Source: CAYQDR01 sp964416315 (GTDB lineage Bacteria > Methylomirabilota > Methylomirabilia > Rokubacteriales > DASRDR01). Taken from it: a DNA stretch of 57,652 nt. Location of the stretch: the NCBI GenBank assembly GCA_964416315.1, contig CAYQDR010000014.1, forward strand, positions 1 to 57,652. The letters run 5' to 3'. The translations under genes and the position numbers were made by a program. Shown here piece by piece: positions 40,743 to 49,995 of this stretch (position 1 is its first letter; every line of letters starts with the position of its first letter). A model generated the notes under the pieces. It saw only the letters and a program-made list of their open reading frames with translations. It made no database searches and was not told the origin of the DNA.

Positions 40743-42563
40743 GTGCGACCACGCCGCGCCCGCGCCCGAGTCAGGCTTCTCCCGATATTCCTGGTCCTGG
40801 CAGGGCTCTGCCTCGCCGCGATCCCCGCCCTCGCCCAGGAGCAGAAGGAGGTCGCCTACCGCGCCTTCCCCTACGTCGGCTCCCGCCTCGCCGTCTGGGT
40901 CATCGCCCAGATCCACCTGAACTTTGCCGCCTTCATCCTTGGCGTGCCGATCTTCGCCGTCATCATCGAGTTCATGGGGTGGCGGACCGGGACGGACCGC
41001 GAGGAAGGCCGGCGCTACGACTGGCTCGCCCACGAGTTCGTGAAGCTCACCTTCGCGGCGTTCTCGACGACGGCGCTCCTCGGCGGGCTCCTCCTTTTCC
41101 TCCTGATCACGCTCTACCCGAAGTTCTGGACGTACATGAGCCAGATCTTCGCGCCGACGATGTGGCTCTACGCCCTCCTGTTCATCCTCGAGACCTTCAC
41201 GGTCTACCTCTGGTACTACGGCTGGGACTGGCTGTCGGGATCCCGGAAGTGGATTCACCTCTCCCTCGGCGTCCTCGCGAACCTCTTCGGGACCGCCATC
41301 CTCGTCGTCTCGAACTCCTGGGTGACCTTCATGGTCTCGCCGGCCGGGGTGGACGAGACGGGCCGGTTCGCGGGGACGCTCTGGCAGGCGATCAACAACT
41401 TCACCTGGATGCCGCTCAACATCCACCGGCTGATCGCGAACATCGTCTTCGGCGGGACCATCGCCGCCGCGTACGCGGCGTTCCGGTTCCTCGGGGCGCG
41501 GAGCGACGCCGAGCGGGCGCAGTTCGACTGGATGGGCTACGTCGGCAACTTCGTGGCGATCTCGGCGCTGATGGTGCTGCCGTTCGCGGGCTACTGGCTG
41601 GGCTTCGAGATCTACGGCTTCAACCAGACGATGGGCATCACGATGATGGGCGGGTTCATGTCCTGGCTCTGGATCGTCCAGGCGATCCTCATCGGGGTGC
41701 TCTTCCTCGGGTCGAACTACTACCTCTGGCTCGGGATGGAGCGGATCCCGGGGTCCGAGCGCTACCGTCCCTGGATCAAGTACCTGCTCTTCGTCATCGC
41801 CGTCGGCTTCATGGTCTGGGCAACGCCCCGCACCCTCATCGTCTCGCTCGAGGAGGTGCGGCGGATGGGAGGGACCTACCACAAGATGCTCGGCGTGTTC
41901 GGCGTCATGTCGGCGAAGAACACGGCCGTGAACCTGATGATCCTCACGACCTTCCTCTCCTACCTCCTCTACCGGCGCGCGAACAAGGAGTCCACCCGGC
42001 CGTGGGTGCGCGCGGGGATGGCCGCCCAGTGGGCGGTGCTCGGGCTGGCGGCGGCCATCGTCGTCGGGCTTGGGGTCGCCGGTTATCACCCGAAGGTCGA
42101 GCCGATCGTCCGGATTACGAGGCTCTCCCCGCTCCAGGTCCTCGCGGTGCTGGCGGCCATCGTCATCGTGATGGCGATCGACATCCCGATGTTCAAGGGC
42201 GCGCGGTCCACGGGCGCCATCCGGTGGGGGGGCATCGCGCCGCGCTCCCAGTACGTGCTGATCCTGCTGGCCGTCTCGTTCACCTGGCTCATGGGGCTCA
42301 TGGGCTTCGCCCGCTCGGGGATCCGGCAGCACTGGCACATCTACGGGGTGATGCGGGACACCTCGCCCGACGCGGTCACGCCGGCCCTCGGCTACGCCGC
42401 GAACGTCATCACGGTCACGACGGCCCTGTTCCTCGGGATGGTCATGTTCATCTTCTGGCTGGGCGGGCTCGGCGCGCGGCACGAGGAGCCCCACGGGGTG
42501 GCGCCGGCCGGCAGGGCGCTGCCGATGGCGGGCGGCGCCGACCCGGGGAGTGGGATGCCGTGA
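40743..42563 (+). CDS. Cytochrome bd-type oxidase subunit I-like membrane protein (CydA family)
   Basis: Encodes 606 residues. An N-terminal signal-like segment ends in ALAQEQ (about 30-34), then about ten or more membrane helices follow. CydA homology is seen in AQIHLNFAAF (His ligand position), ILETFTVYLWYYGWDWLSG, VVSNSWVTFMVSPAG, NIHRLIANIVFGGT (second His) and IRQHWHIYGVMRD. The last corresponds to the GRQPW.IYG motif of true quinol oxidases but is degenerate. No CydB follows; instead two multiheme c-type proteins do. It may be a bd-like oxidase or a quinone/cytochrome c module; not settled by sequence. GTG start. Confidence 0.82.
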   Translation: MRPRRARARVRLLPIFLVLAGLCLAAIPALAQEQKEVAYRAFPYVGSRLAVWVIAQIHLNFAAFILGVPIFAVIIEFMGWRTGTDREEGRRYDWLAHEFVKLTFAAFSTTALLGGLLLFLLITLYPKFWTYMSQIFAPTMWLYALLFILETFTVYLWYYGWDWLSGSRKWIHLSLGVLANLFGTAILVVSNSWVTFMVSPAGVDETGRFAGTLWQAINNFTWMPLNIHRLIANIVFGGTIAAAYAAFRFLGARSDAERAQFDWMGYVGNFVAISALMVLPFAGYWLGFEIYGFNQTMGITMMGGFMSWLWIVQAILIGVLFLGSNYYLWLGMERIPGSERYRPWIKYLLFVIAVGFMVWATPRTLIVSLEEVRRMGGTYHKMLGVFGVMSAKNTAVNLMILTTFLSYLLYRRANKESTRPWVRAGMAAQWAVLGLAAAIVVGLGVAGYHPKVEPIVRITRLSPLQVLAVLAAIVIVMAIDIPMFKGARSTGAIRWGGIAPRSQYVLILLAVSFTWLMGLMGFARSGIRQHWHIYGVMRDTSPDAVTPALGYAANVITVTTALFLGMVMFIFWLGGLGARHEEPHGVAPAGRALPMAGGADPGSGMP

Positions 42564-43387
42564 CGGTGCCGGTGACGGTGCGGGTGAGCGTCTTTGCCCT
42601 CGCGGTCATGGGCGTCTACACCTGGTACGCGAACTCGATCCCCCAGCTCGAGTCGAAGCCGCCCGAGGAGCTTTCGCTCGAGGGCGGCAGCGTCACGCCG
42701 GAGCAGCTCGTCCAGGCGGGCGAGAAGATCTTCGGCGAAAAGGGGCAGTGCGCGACCTGCCACGGGATCGGCCGGGCCGGGCGTGGCCCCGACCTGGCGG
42801 GGGTCGGCGGGCGCGCCGGCACGCGCAAGCCCGGGACGAGCGCGAAGGCCTACCTGGTCGAGTCGCTCCTCACGCCCTCGGCGTTCGTCGTGCAGGGCTT
42901 CCCCGACATCATGCCGCGGATCGACCGCGCGCCGATCGGGCTCAACCGCAGCGAGCTGTGGGCCACGGTCGCCTACCTCGAGAGCCTCGGCGGCGCGGTG
43001 GACGTCAAGCTCGAGGACATCCCCACGACGGCCGGCGCGCAGGTGGGCGGCCCGGCCGCGGCGCTCCAGCTCCCCGGGGACCCGAAAGCGGGCCAGGTGG
43101 TCTTCACGGGCAAGGGCGGCTGCTTCGCCTGCCACAAGGCGGGCGCCATTGCGGGGACTCCGTTGGGCCCTGATCTGTCGAACCTCGCCGGGAGCCAGAC
43201 GATCGAGTACATCATGGGGAAGGTCCTCAACCCGGCCTCCAAGGGCGTGGTCTCGGGGTACCCGCCCGGGGTGATGCCGCCGACGTTCGGCAAGGCGCTG
43301 ACGGCGCAGGAGTACGTGGACCTCCTCGCCTTCCTCATGACGCTCAAGGGGGGCGCCGCGGCGCCCCCGGCGGCCCCGCCGAAGTAG
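42560..43387 (+). CDS. Membrane-anchored diheme cytochrome c
   Basis: Encodes 275 residues from the GTG overlapping the preceding stop (GTGA). One N-terminal membrane helix (about 7-25) anchors two periplasmic cytochrome c domains with CATCH at 64-68 and CFACH at 188-192. Candidate distal Met ligands lie in FPDIMPRI (M118) and PPGVMPPTFG. A Pro/Ala-rich C-terminus ends the protein. Translational coupling to the CydA-like gene suggests they form one complex, the cytochrome passing electrons to or from it. Confidence 0.88.
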   Translation: MTVPVTVRVSVFALAVMGVYTWYANSIPQLESKPPEELSLEGGSVTPEQLVQAGEKIFGEKGQCATCHGIGRAGRGPDLAGVGGRAGTRKPGTSAKAYLVESLLTPSAFVVQGFPDIMPRIDRAPIGLNRSELWATVAYLESLGGAVDVKLEDIPTTAGAQVGGPAAALQLPGDPKAGQVVFTGKGGCFACHKAGAIAGTPLGPDLSNLAGSQTIEYIMGKVLNPASKGVVSGYPPGVMPPTFGKALTAQEYVDLLAFLMTLKGGAAAPPAAPPK

Positions 43388-43400
43388 TCCTCGCGACGCC

Positions 43401-45647
43401 ATGGCGCGACCCCGCGGGAAATTCCTCCAGGCGGTCCTGGTCCTGGTCGTCGCGTTCCTGATCTTCGAGTACGGCGTGCGGCCGCCGATGCCGTTCAGCC
43501 TGCTCTCGCTCTACATGGCCATCACGCTGCTGGCCGTCCTGGTCTACGTCTCCTCGGACTCGGAGTCGTGGCGCGCCTTCAAGGCGCCGATCTGGGCCAC
43601 CCTGACCGAGCCCGGGCGGCGGCGCCGCCGGCTCGGGCTCGGGGTGCTGCTGCCGCTCCTGGTCGGGTACTACGCCTACTCGCAGGCCACCGCCAAGACC
43701 GAGGCGCCCGTCGAGCTCCGCGCGATCCATCCGGCCCCCCCGACCTCCATCGCGTTCCGCGGCAAGACCATCGACCTCCAGGCGACCGACACGCCGGTCC
43801 GGAAGGAGATCGCCCAGAACCCGGCCAACCGGGCGAAGCACCTCCAGGCGGGCGGCGCGGTCTACATCCGCAACTGCGTCTACTGCCACGGCGACAACCT
43901 GGACGGGAAGGGGCATTTCGGCCACGGCCTCAACCCGGCGCCGGCGGACTTCACCGATTCGGGCACGATCGCCCAGCTCTCCGAGGGCTTCCTCTTCTGG
44001 CGGATCGCGAAGGGCGGGCCCGGGCTGCCCAAGGAGTCCACGCCGTGGAACTCGGCGATGCCGGCCTGGGAGGACCGGCTGACGGAGGAGCAGATCTGGC
44101 AGGTGATCTACTACCTCTACGAGACCACCGGCTACCCGCCGCGCGTCATGGACCACGCGGCGGTCCCGCCCGCACCCGGGCCGGCGCGCGTCGCCTCCCT
44201 CTTCGGCCGCGGCACGGATGTCCTCCAGCCCCGGGAAGCCGGGGCCCAGCCGGCCGACCTCGCGCGCGGGAAGTCGCTCTACGAGGCCAAGTGCGCGCTC
44301 TGCCACGGGGTCTCGGGCAAGGGCGACGGGCCCGCCGCCGAGCTGCTCCTGCCGCGGCCGCGCGACTTCACGGCCGGCAAGTACAAGATCCGCACGACGG
44401 CCTCGGGCCAGCTCCCCACGGACGACGACCTCACCCGGGTCATCCGGGAGGGGATGCCGGGCACCTCCATGCCGGCCTGGGGGAGCGTGATCAAGGACGC
44501 GAAGGAGATGCAGGCTCTCGTGGCCTACGTCAAGAGCTTCGCCGAGGGCTTCAAGGGCGCCCGGCCCGAGCTCACGAAGCTCCCGCCCGAGGTGAAGTCC
44601 TCCGACGCCTCCGTCAAGCGCGGCCAGGAGATGTTCGAGGCGATCGAGTGCCACAAGTGCCACGGCGCGGCGGGGCGCGGAGACCCGGCCCCCGGCTCGG
44701 ACCTCAAGGACGACTGGGGGACCCCGGTGCGCCCGGCGAACCTGACCAAGCCCTGGACCTTCCGCGGCGGGCCCGAGCGGAAGGACGTGGCGGCACGGCT
44801 CGGGACCGGGCTCATGGGGACGCCGATGCCCACGTTCATCGACTCGGTCGAGAAGCCCGAGGACATCTGGCACCTCGCCAACTACGTCCGCTCGCTCGCC
44901 CCCGATCGCCCGAGCTGGGCGGCGCTGCTCCAGGTGCGGGCGGCGAGCGGCGAGGTCCCGTCGGACCCGAACCATGACTTCTGGCGGAGGATCCCCGGCG
45001 CCAACTTCCCGCTCGTCGGGCAGGTGATCGCCGACCCCCGGAACTTCAACCCGACGGCCGACCTGATCACGGTCCGGGCCGTCCACACGCCGGGCGAGGT
45101 CGTCTTCCACCTGACCTGGGACGACCCCACCCCCTCGGAGCCCGCCAAGGGCGCGCCCAAGCCGGACATGATCGCTCTCCAGTTCCCCGCGGGCGGCCTC
45201 GCGGAGCGCCCCTACTTCCTGATGGGCGACGGGGCCAAGCCGGTCTATCTCCTGACCTGGACGCCCGGAGCGGGAGCCGGGGAGGCGACAGCGGCGGGGA
45301 TCGGCAAGCTCACGCCGCAGAGCGGGGAGGCGGTCCAGGTCAAGGGCCAGGCTGTCTACGACGCCGGGCAGTACCGGGTCGTCCTCCGGCGGGCGCTCAG
45401 GACACCGAACCAGGCGGACTTCCAGTTCCCGCCCGGCGAGTTCTTTCCGATCGCGTTCTGGGCCTGGGACGGCTCGGAGGGGGAGGAGGGGGCCAGGGCG
45501 GCGGTGTCGTCGTGGTACTATGTGCGCTTGGAGGCACCGCCGTCCGCGCGGCAGTTCGTCATCCCGCCCATCGCGGTCCTGGGGGCCGTCCTCGTCGAGC
45601 TCGGGTTGGTGCGGTGGGCGCGGCGACGCGGCCGCGGAACGGTGTAG
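43401..45647 (+). CDS. Triheme cytochrome c with ethylbenzene-dehydrogenase-type heme domain
   Basis: Encodes 748 residues. Three hydrophobic segments (about 9-24, 31-50, 76-92) precede three cytochrome c domains with CVYCH (159-163), CALCH (298-302) and CHKCH (417-421). Residues about 515-715 resemble the EB_dh gamma-subunit domain that binds heme b (VVFHLTWDDPTPSEPAKG, FPPGEFFPIAFWAWDGSEGE, SSWYYVRLEAP). A C-terminal membrane helix (about 722-742) follows. The combination of three c hemes and an EB_dh domain in one chain is uncommon. Third gene of the CydA-like operon; probably an electron-transfer subunit. Confidence 0.85.
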   Translation: MARPRGKFLQAVLVLVVAFLIFEYGVRPPMPFSLLSLYMAITLLAVLVYVSSDSESWRAFKAPIWATLTEPGRRRRRLGLGVLLPLLVGYYAYSQATAKTEAPVELRAIHPAPPTSIAFRGKTIDLQATDTPVRKEIAQNPANRAKHLQAGGAVYIRNCVYCHGDNLDGKGHFGHGLNPAPADFTDSGTIAQLSEGFLFWRIAKGGPGLPKESTPWNSAMPAWEDRLTEEQIWQVIYYLYETTGYPPRVMDHAAVPPAPGPARVASLFGRGTDVLQPREAGAQPADLARGKSLYEAKCALCHGVSGKGDGPAAELLLPRPRDFTAGKYKIRTTASGQLPTDDDLTRVIREGMPGTSMPAWGSVIKDAKEMQALVAYVKSFAEGFKGARPELTKLPPEVKSSDASVKRGQEMFEAIECHKCHGAAGRGDPAPGSDLKDDWGTPVRPANLTKPWTFRGGPERKDVAARLGTGLMGTPMPTFIDSVEKPEDIWHLANYVRSLAPDRPSWAALLQVRAASGEVPSDPNHDFWRRIPGANFPLVGQVIADPRNFNPTADLITVRAVHTPGEVVFHLTWDDPTPSEPAKGAPKPDMIALQFPAGGLAERPYFLMGDGAKPVYLLTWTPGAGAGEATAAGIGKLTPQSGEAVQVKGQAVYDAGQYRVVLRRALRTPNQADFQFPPGEFFPIAFWAWDGSEGEEGARAAVSSWYYVRLEAPPSARQFVIPPIAVLGAVLVELGLVRWARRRGRGTV

Positions 45648-45686
45648 GCCGGACAGCCCATCGTCAACGAAGGAGGAAGGAGTAAC

Positions 45687-46388
45687 ATGCGGATGCCCAG
45701 CATCGCCAGTATGCTCGTCGTGGCCCTCGTGGCGACGGCCGCGCTTCTCGGGGGCGCCGCCCCCGCGGCCGCGCAGGGCGGCTCGATCGTCGGCGAGGTG
45801 AAGGTCACCGGGACGCCGCCGGCGCCGAAGGTGATCAAGGTGAACAAGGACAACCAGGCCTGCGGCGATGAGAAGAAGATCGCCGAGGTGATGGTCGGCC
45901 CGGGCAACGGGCTCGCCAACGCCGTCGTGTCCGTGACCGACGCCAAGGGGGCGAAGCCCGCGAAGAAGCCCGTGCTCGACCAGAAGGGGTGCGAGTTCCG
46001 CCCGATGGTGGTGGTCATGCCGCCCGGCGAGCTCGAGATCCTCAACTCGGACGGTGTGCTCCACAACATCCACACCTTCTCGACGGCGAACCCGTCCATC
46101 AACAAGGCTCAGCCGAAGTTCAAGAAATCGATGACCGAGAAGTTCGACAAGCCCGAGGTGATCAAGATCCAGTGTGACGCGCACAGCTGGATGCTCGGCT
46201 GGATCGTGGTCACGGAGAACCCGGCGGCGCTCACCGACGGCAAGGGCGCCTTCAGGCTCGAGAACGTGCCCCCGGGCAAGCACAAGGTGGAGGTCCTCCA
46301 CCCGGTCCTCGGGAAGCAGTCGAAGGAGGTGGAGGTCAAGGCCGGCCAGGAGGCGAAGGTCACCTTCGAGCTCGCGGCCAAGAGGTAA
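45687..46388 (+). CDS. Periplasmic cupredoxin-like protein with carboxypeptidase-regulatory-like fold
   Basis: Encodes 233 residues. A signal peptide (about 1-30, ending APAAAQ) marks export. Possible type 1 copper ligands are His126 or His129 in VLHNIHTF, and Cys163, His166 and Met169 in IQCDAHSWMLGW. The C-terminal ALTDGKGAFRLENVPPGKHK resembles a carboxypeptidase regulatory beta-sandwich. AAGGAGGAAGGAG lies before the ATG. It may be a soluble copper electron carrier for the CydA-like module; copper binding is inferred. A paralogue closes the cox operon at 52854. Confidence 0.8.
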   Translation: MRMPSIASMLVVALVATAALLGGAAPAAAQGGSIVGEVKVTGTPPAPKVIKVNKDNQACGDEKKIAEVMVGPGNGLANAVVSVTDAKGAKPAKKPVLDQKGCEFRPMVVVMPPGELEILNSDGVLHNIHTFSTANPSINKAQPKFKKSMTEKFDKPEVIKIQCDAHSWMLGWIVVTENPAALTDGKGAFRLENVPPGKHKVEVLHPVLGKQSKEVEVKAGQEAKVTFELAAKR

Positions 46389-46401
46389 GGCACCCCCCGG
46401 C

Positions 46402-46432
46402 GCGTCGGAGGGGGGCCCCCTCCCTCCGACGC
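46402..46432 (+). terminator. Terminator-like hairpin after the CydA-like operon
   Basis: A perfect 11-base stem GCGTCGGAGGG/CCCTCCGACGC (46402-46412 and 46422-46432) with a nine-base loop lies 13 bases after the stop of the cupredoxin gene. No U-tract follows, so it may be a terminator or an RNA-stabilising 3' structure. It is directly followed by the cox promoter, which makes it a plausible operon boundary. Confidence 0.55.
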
Positions 46433-46446
46433 ATCAAACTTCGCGC

Positions 46447-46474
46447 TTGACAGGGCCGGCCCCCCGGCGATAAT
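46447..46474 (+). promoter_or_regulatory. Promoter for the cytochrome c oxidase operon
   Basis: TTGACA (46447-46452) and GATAAT (46469-46474) with 16 bases between; an alternative -10, TAATGA (46471-46476), gives 18. This is one of the best matches in the window and lies in the 197-base gap before coxB. The leader of about 105 bases is AT-richer than average, with TTTTTT near 46496-46501, which is unusual here. Confidence 0.65.
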
Positions 46475-46586
46475 GAGAAGTGGTCTAAGTCGGCATTTTT
46501 TCAGGGAACTCCGGCCGTTGTGAAAGGCCGGACAAGAGGCCGGCGCAAATCCCGACCCCATTCAAATGGATCAGGGCAGGTAGACG

Positions 46587-47249
46587 ATGGACATGATGAG
46601 CTGGCTCCCGGAGAACATCGCCACCTACGGGCCCGAAGTCGACTGGCTCTTCTACCTCATCTACTACATCACCGGGGGCGTCTTCGTCCTCGTGACGGTG
46701 GCGATGCTCGTGTTCGTCGTCCTCTACCGGCACCGCGAGGGCCGGCGGGCGGTCTACACGCACGGCCACACGGGGCTCGAGATCGCCTGGACCGTGGCCC
46801 CGACCCTGATCCTCGTCGTCCTGACCGCCATCTCGGTCCCGGCCTGGACGAAGATCAAGAGCCGGATCCCCGAGTCCGACCTCCACATCCGGATCACCGC
46901 CAAGCAGTTCAACTGGGAGGTCACCTACCCGGGGCCGGACGGGAAATTCGACACCGAGGACGACCAGACCTTCGACAACGAGATCCACGTCCCCACCGGC
47001 AAGCCCGTCGTCCTGCACCTCCGGTCCAAGGACGTCATCCACAGCGTGTTCATCCCGTGGGCGCGGTTCAAGCAGGACGCCGTCCCCGGCCGGGAGATCG
47101 AGCAGTGGCTCCAGGTGACCAAGCCGGGGAAGTACGAGGTCCCGTGCGCGGAGCTGTGCGGCTTCGGGCACTCGGGGATGAAAGGGTTCCTGTTCGTCCA
47201 CACGCCCGAGCAGTTCCAGCAGTGGCTCAAGGAGAAGTGGCCGTCCTGA
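46587..47249 (+). CDS. coxB: Cytochrome c oxidase subunit II
   Basis: Encodes 220 residues. Two membrane helices (about 20-45 and 67-90) are followed by the periplasmic cupredoxin domain. The CuA site is complete: His152 in VIHSVFIP, and C187, E189, C191, H195 and M198 in CAELCGFGHSGM. ITAKQFNWEVTYPG is the conserved aromatic region. It takes electrons from cytochrome c. No signal peptide or fused cytochrome c domain. First gene of the cox operon. Confidence 0.95.
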   Translation: MDMMSWLPENIATYGPEVDWLFYLIYYITGGVFVLVTVAMLVFVVLYRHREGRRAVYTHGHTGLEIAWTVAPTLILVVLTAISVPAWTKIKSRIPESDLHIRITAKQFNWEVTYPGPDGKFDTEDDQTFDNEIHVPTGKPVVLHLRSKDVIHSVFIPWARFKQDAVPGREIEQWLQVTKPGKYEVPCAELCGFGHSGMKGFLFVHTPEQFQQWLKEKWPS

Positions 47250-47293
47250 GGCCGTTCCCTTTGGACGTGACCGGCAGAGGGAGATAGCGAGCG

Positions 47294-49048
47294 ATGGCGA
47301 ATCCGGCAGCGGCGGCGGCGACCGCGCACGAGGTCCACCTGGCCCACGAGCTGGGCTTCTGGCGCACGTACATCTTCTCGACCGACCACAAGATGATCGG
47401 CCGGCAGTTCCTCTTCATGGGCCTGTTCATGCTGCTGATCGGCGGCTTCCTCGCGATGCTGATCCGCTGGCAGCTCGGCTGGCCCGAGACCCCCGTGCCG
47501 GGGTTCCGGTGGCTGTTCGCGGAGAGCGAGGGCGTGATCCCGCCCGAAGTCTACAACATGCTCTTCACGATGCACGCCACCCTCATGATCTTCTTCGTCG
47601 TCATGCCGGTCATGGTGGGGTGCTTCGGGAACTTCCTGATCCCGCTGATGGTCGGGGCCCGGGACATGGCCTTCCCCCGCCTCAACATGCTCTCCTTCTG
47701 GATCGGCGCCCTGTCGGGGATCCTGATGCTGGCCGGCTTCTTCGTGCCGGGCGGCCACGCGGCCTCGGGCTGGACAGCCTACGCGCCGCTCAGCGCGGTC
47801 CCGACCTACCAGGGCGTGAACTGGGGGCAGAACCTCTGGCTGATCAGCCTGTTCTTCCTCGGCGTCTCCTCGATGATGGGCTCGATCAACTACATCACCA
47901 CGATCGTGAACATGCGGTGCCCCGGGATGACCATGTTCCGGATGCCGCTGGTCATCTGGTCGCTCTTCATCACCGCGATCCTCCTCCTGCTCGCCCTCCC
48001 GGTGCTGACCTCGGCGGCGGCCCTGCTCCTCTTCGACCGGACGCTGGGGACGCACTGGTTCGACCCGCAGGGCGGCGGTGAGCCGCTCCTCTGGCAGCAC
48101 CTCTTCTGGTTCTTCGGCCACCCGGAGGTCTACATCCTGGTCCTGCCGGCCATGGGGGTCACCTCCGACGTCCTGTCGGCGTTCTCCCGGAAGCCGATCT
48201 TCGGGTACCGGGCGATGGCCTTCTCGATGATCTCCATCGCGTTTCTCTCGTGGATCGTCTACGGCCACCACATGTTCATCAGCGGGATGCACCCCTCGCT
48301 GGGCACGGCGTTCATGGTCACGACGATGGTCATCGCCGTGCCGTCGGCGATCAAGACGTTCAACTGGCTCGGGACGCTCTGGGGCGGGTCGATCCGCCTG
48401 ACGACCCCGATGCTGCACGGGCTCGCGTTCCTCTCGACCTTCGTGATCGGGGGCCTCTCGGGCATCTTCATGGCGAACACCCCGGTGGACATCTTCATCC
48501 ACGACACCTACTTCATCGTGGCGCACTTCCACTACGTGGTCGCCGGGATCATCTTCGCGATGTTCGCCGCCATCACCTACTGGTTCCCCAAGATCTTCGG
48601 TCGGATGATGAACGAGCCGCTGGGGAAGATCCACTTCGCGTTCACGTTCGTGTTCTTCAACCTCGTCTTCTTCCCGATGCACTTCACCGGGACTGCCGGG
48701 ATGATGCGGCGGATCTACAACCCGCTCCAGTACGACTTCCTGCAGCCGCTGCAGGGGGTGGGCGTGTTCATGTCGGTCTCCGCCCTCATTCTCGGCGCCT
48801 CGCAGATCTTCTTCCTCGCCAACTTCATCTGGAGCCTCTTCGCCGGCCCGAAGGCCGAGCGGAACCCCTGGCACGCGAACACGCTGGACTGGAGCGCGCC
48901 CTCGCCCCCGCCGCACCTGAACTGGGGGGCGACGCTGCCCGTGGTCTACCGCGGCCCGTACGAGTACAGCTCCCCCGAGGTCCCCGAGGACTACCTGCCC
49001 CAGGACCGGCGGCTCGCGACGGCCGGGACCTCGGCGCACGCACACTGA
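47294..49048 (+). CDS. coxA: Cytochrome c oxidase subunit I
   Basis: Encodes 584 residues with 12 membrane helices. The catalytic heme-copper subunit reduces O2 to water and pumps protons. The ligands include His in MLFTMHATLMIFF (low-spin heme), the His-Tyr pair in WFFGHPEVYILVLP, YGHHMF (CuB) and IVAHFHYVV (two heme ligands). Standard A-type family. The C-terminal part is Pro-rich and ends in HAH. ctaA follows two bases after the stop. Confidence 0.96.
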   Translation: MANPAAAAATAHEVHLAHELGFWRTYIFSTDHKMIGRQFLFMGLFMLLIGGFLAMLIRWQLGWPETPVPGFRWLFAESEGVIPPEVYNMLFTMHATLMIFFVVMPVMVGCFGNFLIPLMVGARDMAFPRLNMLSFWIGALSGILMLAGFFVPGGHAASGWTAYAPLSAVPTYQGVNWGQNLWLISLFFLGVSSMMGSINYITTIVNMRCPGMTMFRMPLVIWSLFITAILLLLALPVLTSAAALLLFDRTLGTHWFDPQGGGEPLLWQHLFWFFGHPEVYILVLPAMGVTSDVLSAFSRKPIFGYRAMAFSMISIAFLSWIVYGHHMFISGMHPSLGTAFMVTTMVIAVPSAIKTFNWLGTLWGGSIRLTTPMLHGLAFLSTFVIGGLSGIFMANTPVDIFIHDTYFIVAHFHYVVAGIIFAMFAAITYWFPKIFGRMMNEPLGKIHFAFTFVFFNLVFFPMHFTGTAGMMRRIYNPLQYDFLQPLQGVGVFMSVSALILGASQIFFLANFIWSLFAGPKAERNPWHANTLDWSAPSPPPHLNWGATLPVVYRGPYEYSSPEVPEDYLPQDRRLATAGTSAHAH

Positions 49049-49050
49049 CG

Positions 49051-49995
49051 ATGGCGCGCGCGCCCGTCTCTGGGGCGCACCGGCTGGCATTGGTCACCGC
49101 GGGGGCCACGGCCGTCCTCATCGTCGCCGGCGGCCTCGTCACCAACACGGGCGCCGCGCTCGCCGTGCCGGACTGGCCGACGACGTTCGGCCAGAACATG
49201 TTGCTCTTCCCGTGGTCGGGGATGGTCGGAGGGGTCTTCTACGAGCACACGCACCGGCTCGTGGGCGCCCTGGTCGGGGTCCTCACGCTCGCGCTCGGGG
49301 CGGCCCTGTGGCTCACCGAGTCGCGTGCGTCGGTGCGGGCGCTGGGCCTCCTGGCGATCGGCCTCGTGGGCGCCCAGGGGGTGCTGGGGGGCCTGCGCGT
49401 CCTGCTGGCGCGTGACGCCCTCGCGATCGTCCACGGCTCGGTCGCCCAGGCCTTCTTCGGGCTCCTCGTGGCCCTCCTGGTGGTCACGGGCCCGGGGTGG
49501 ACGGCCGCCGCGCCCCGGCCGGCGGCGGACGTGCGCGGGCTCTCGTGGCTCGCCCTCTGGGTCACGGCCGCCACCTACCTCCAAACCGTCCTCGGGGCCC
49601 TGACGACCCATGCCGGGTGGGTCCTGCCCCACGTGGCTGGGGCGGTCGTGGCCGCAGCGGGCGGGGTCGTGCTCGCGGCCCGGGCGCTCGGGCACCCGTC
49701 GGCGCGGCGTGAGGTTGCCGGACTGGCCCGGGCGCTCGCGCTCCTGCTCGGGGTCCAGCTCACCCTGGGCGTCGGCGCCTACGCCGCGCGGTTCACCGGG
49801 CTCGCCGTGCCCGGCGGCGTCACGGGCGTCCTCGCCCTCCCCGTCACGCATCGGCTGACCGCCGCGCTCCTCCTCGGGACGACGGTCGCCCTCACCCTCC
49901 GGCTCTGGCGCCTGCGCCTCGCCGGGGATGCCGTCCCTGCCGCGCGCCGGGCCGTCGTCGGGACCGGGGTCGTGTCCGAACGGGTGCCGGCGTGA
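49051..49995 (+). CDS. ctaA: Heme A synthase (CtaA/Cox15 family)
   Basis: Encodes 314 residues with about eight membrane helices. It oxidises the C8 methyl group of heme O to the formyl of heme A for the oxidase. Conserved His are seen in FYEHTHRLVGAL, IVHGSVAQAFFG, PHVAGAVVA and VTHRLTAALLLG, in two repeated four-helix halves; GLVTNTGAALAVPDWPTTFG is the family start. Overlaps ctaB by four bases. Confidence 0.92.
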   Translation: MARAPVSGAHRLALVTAGATAVLIVAGGLVTNTGAALAVPDWPTTFGQNMLLFPWSGMVGGVFYEHTHRLVGALVGVLTLALGAALWLTESRASVRALGLLAIGLVGAQGVLGGLRVLLARDALAIVHGSVAQAFFGLLVALLVVTGPGWTAAAPRPAADVRGLSWLALWVTAATYLQTVLGALTTHAGWVLPHVAGAVVAAAGGVVLAARALGHPSARREVAGLARALALLLGVQLTLGVGAYAARFTGLAVPGGVTGVLALPVTHRLTAALLLGTTVALTLRLWRLRLAGDAVPAARRAVVGTGVVSERVPA

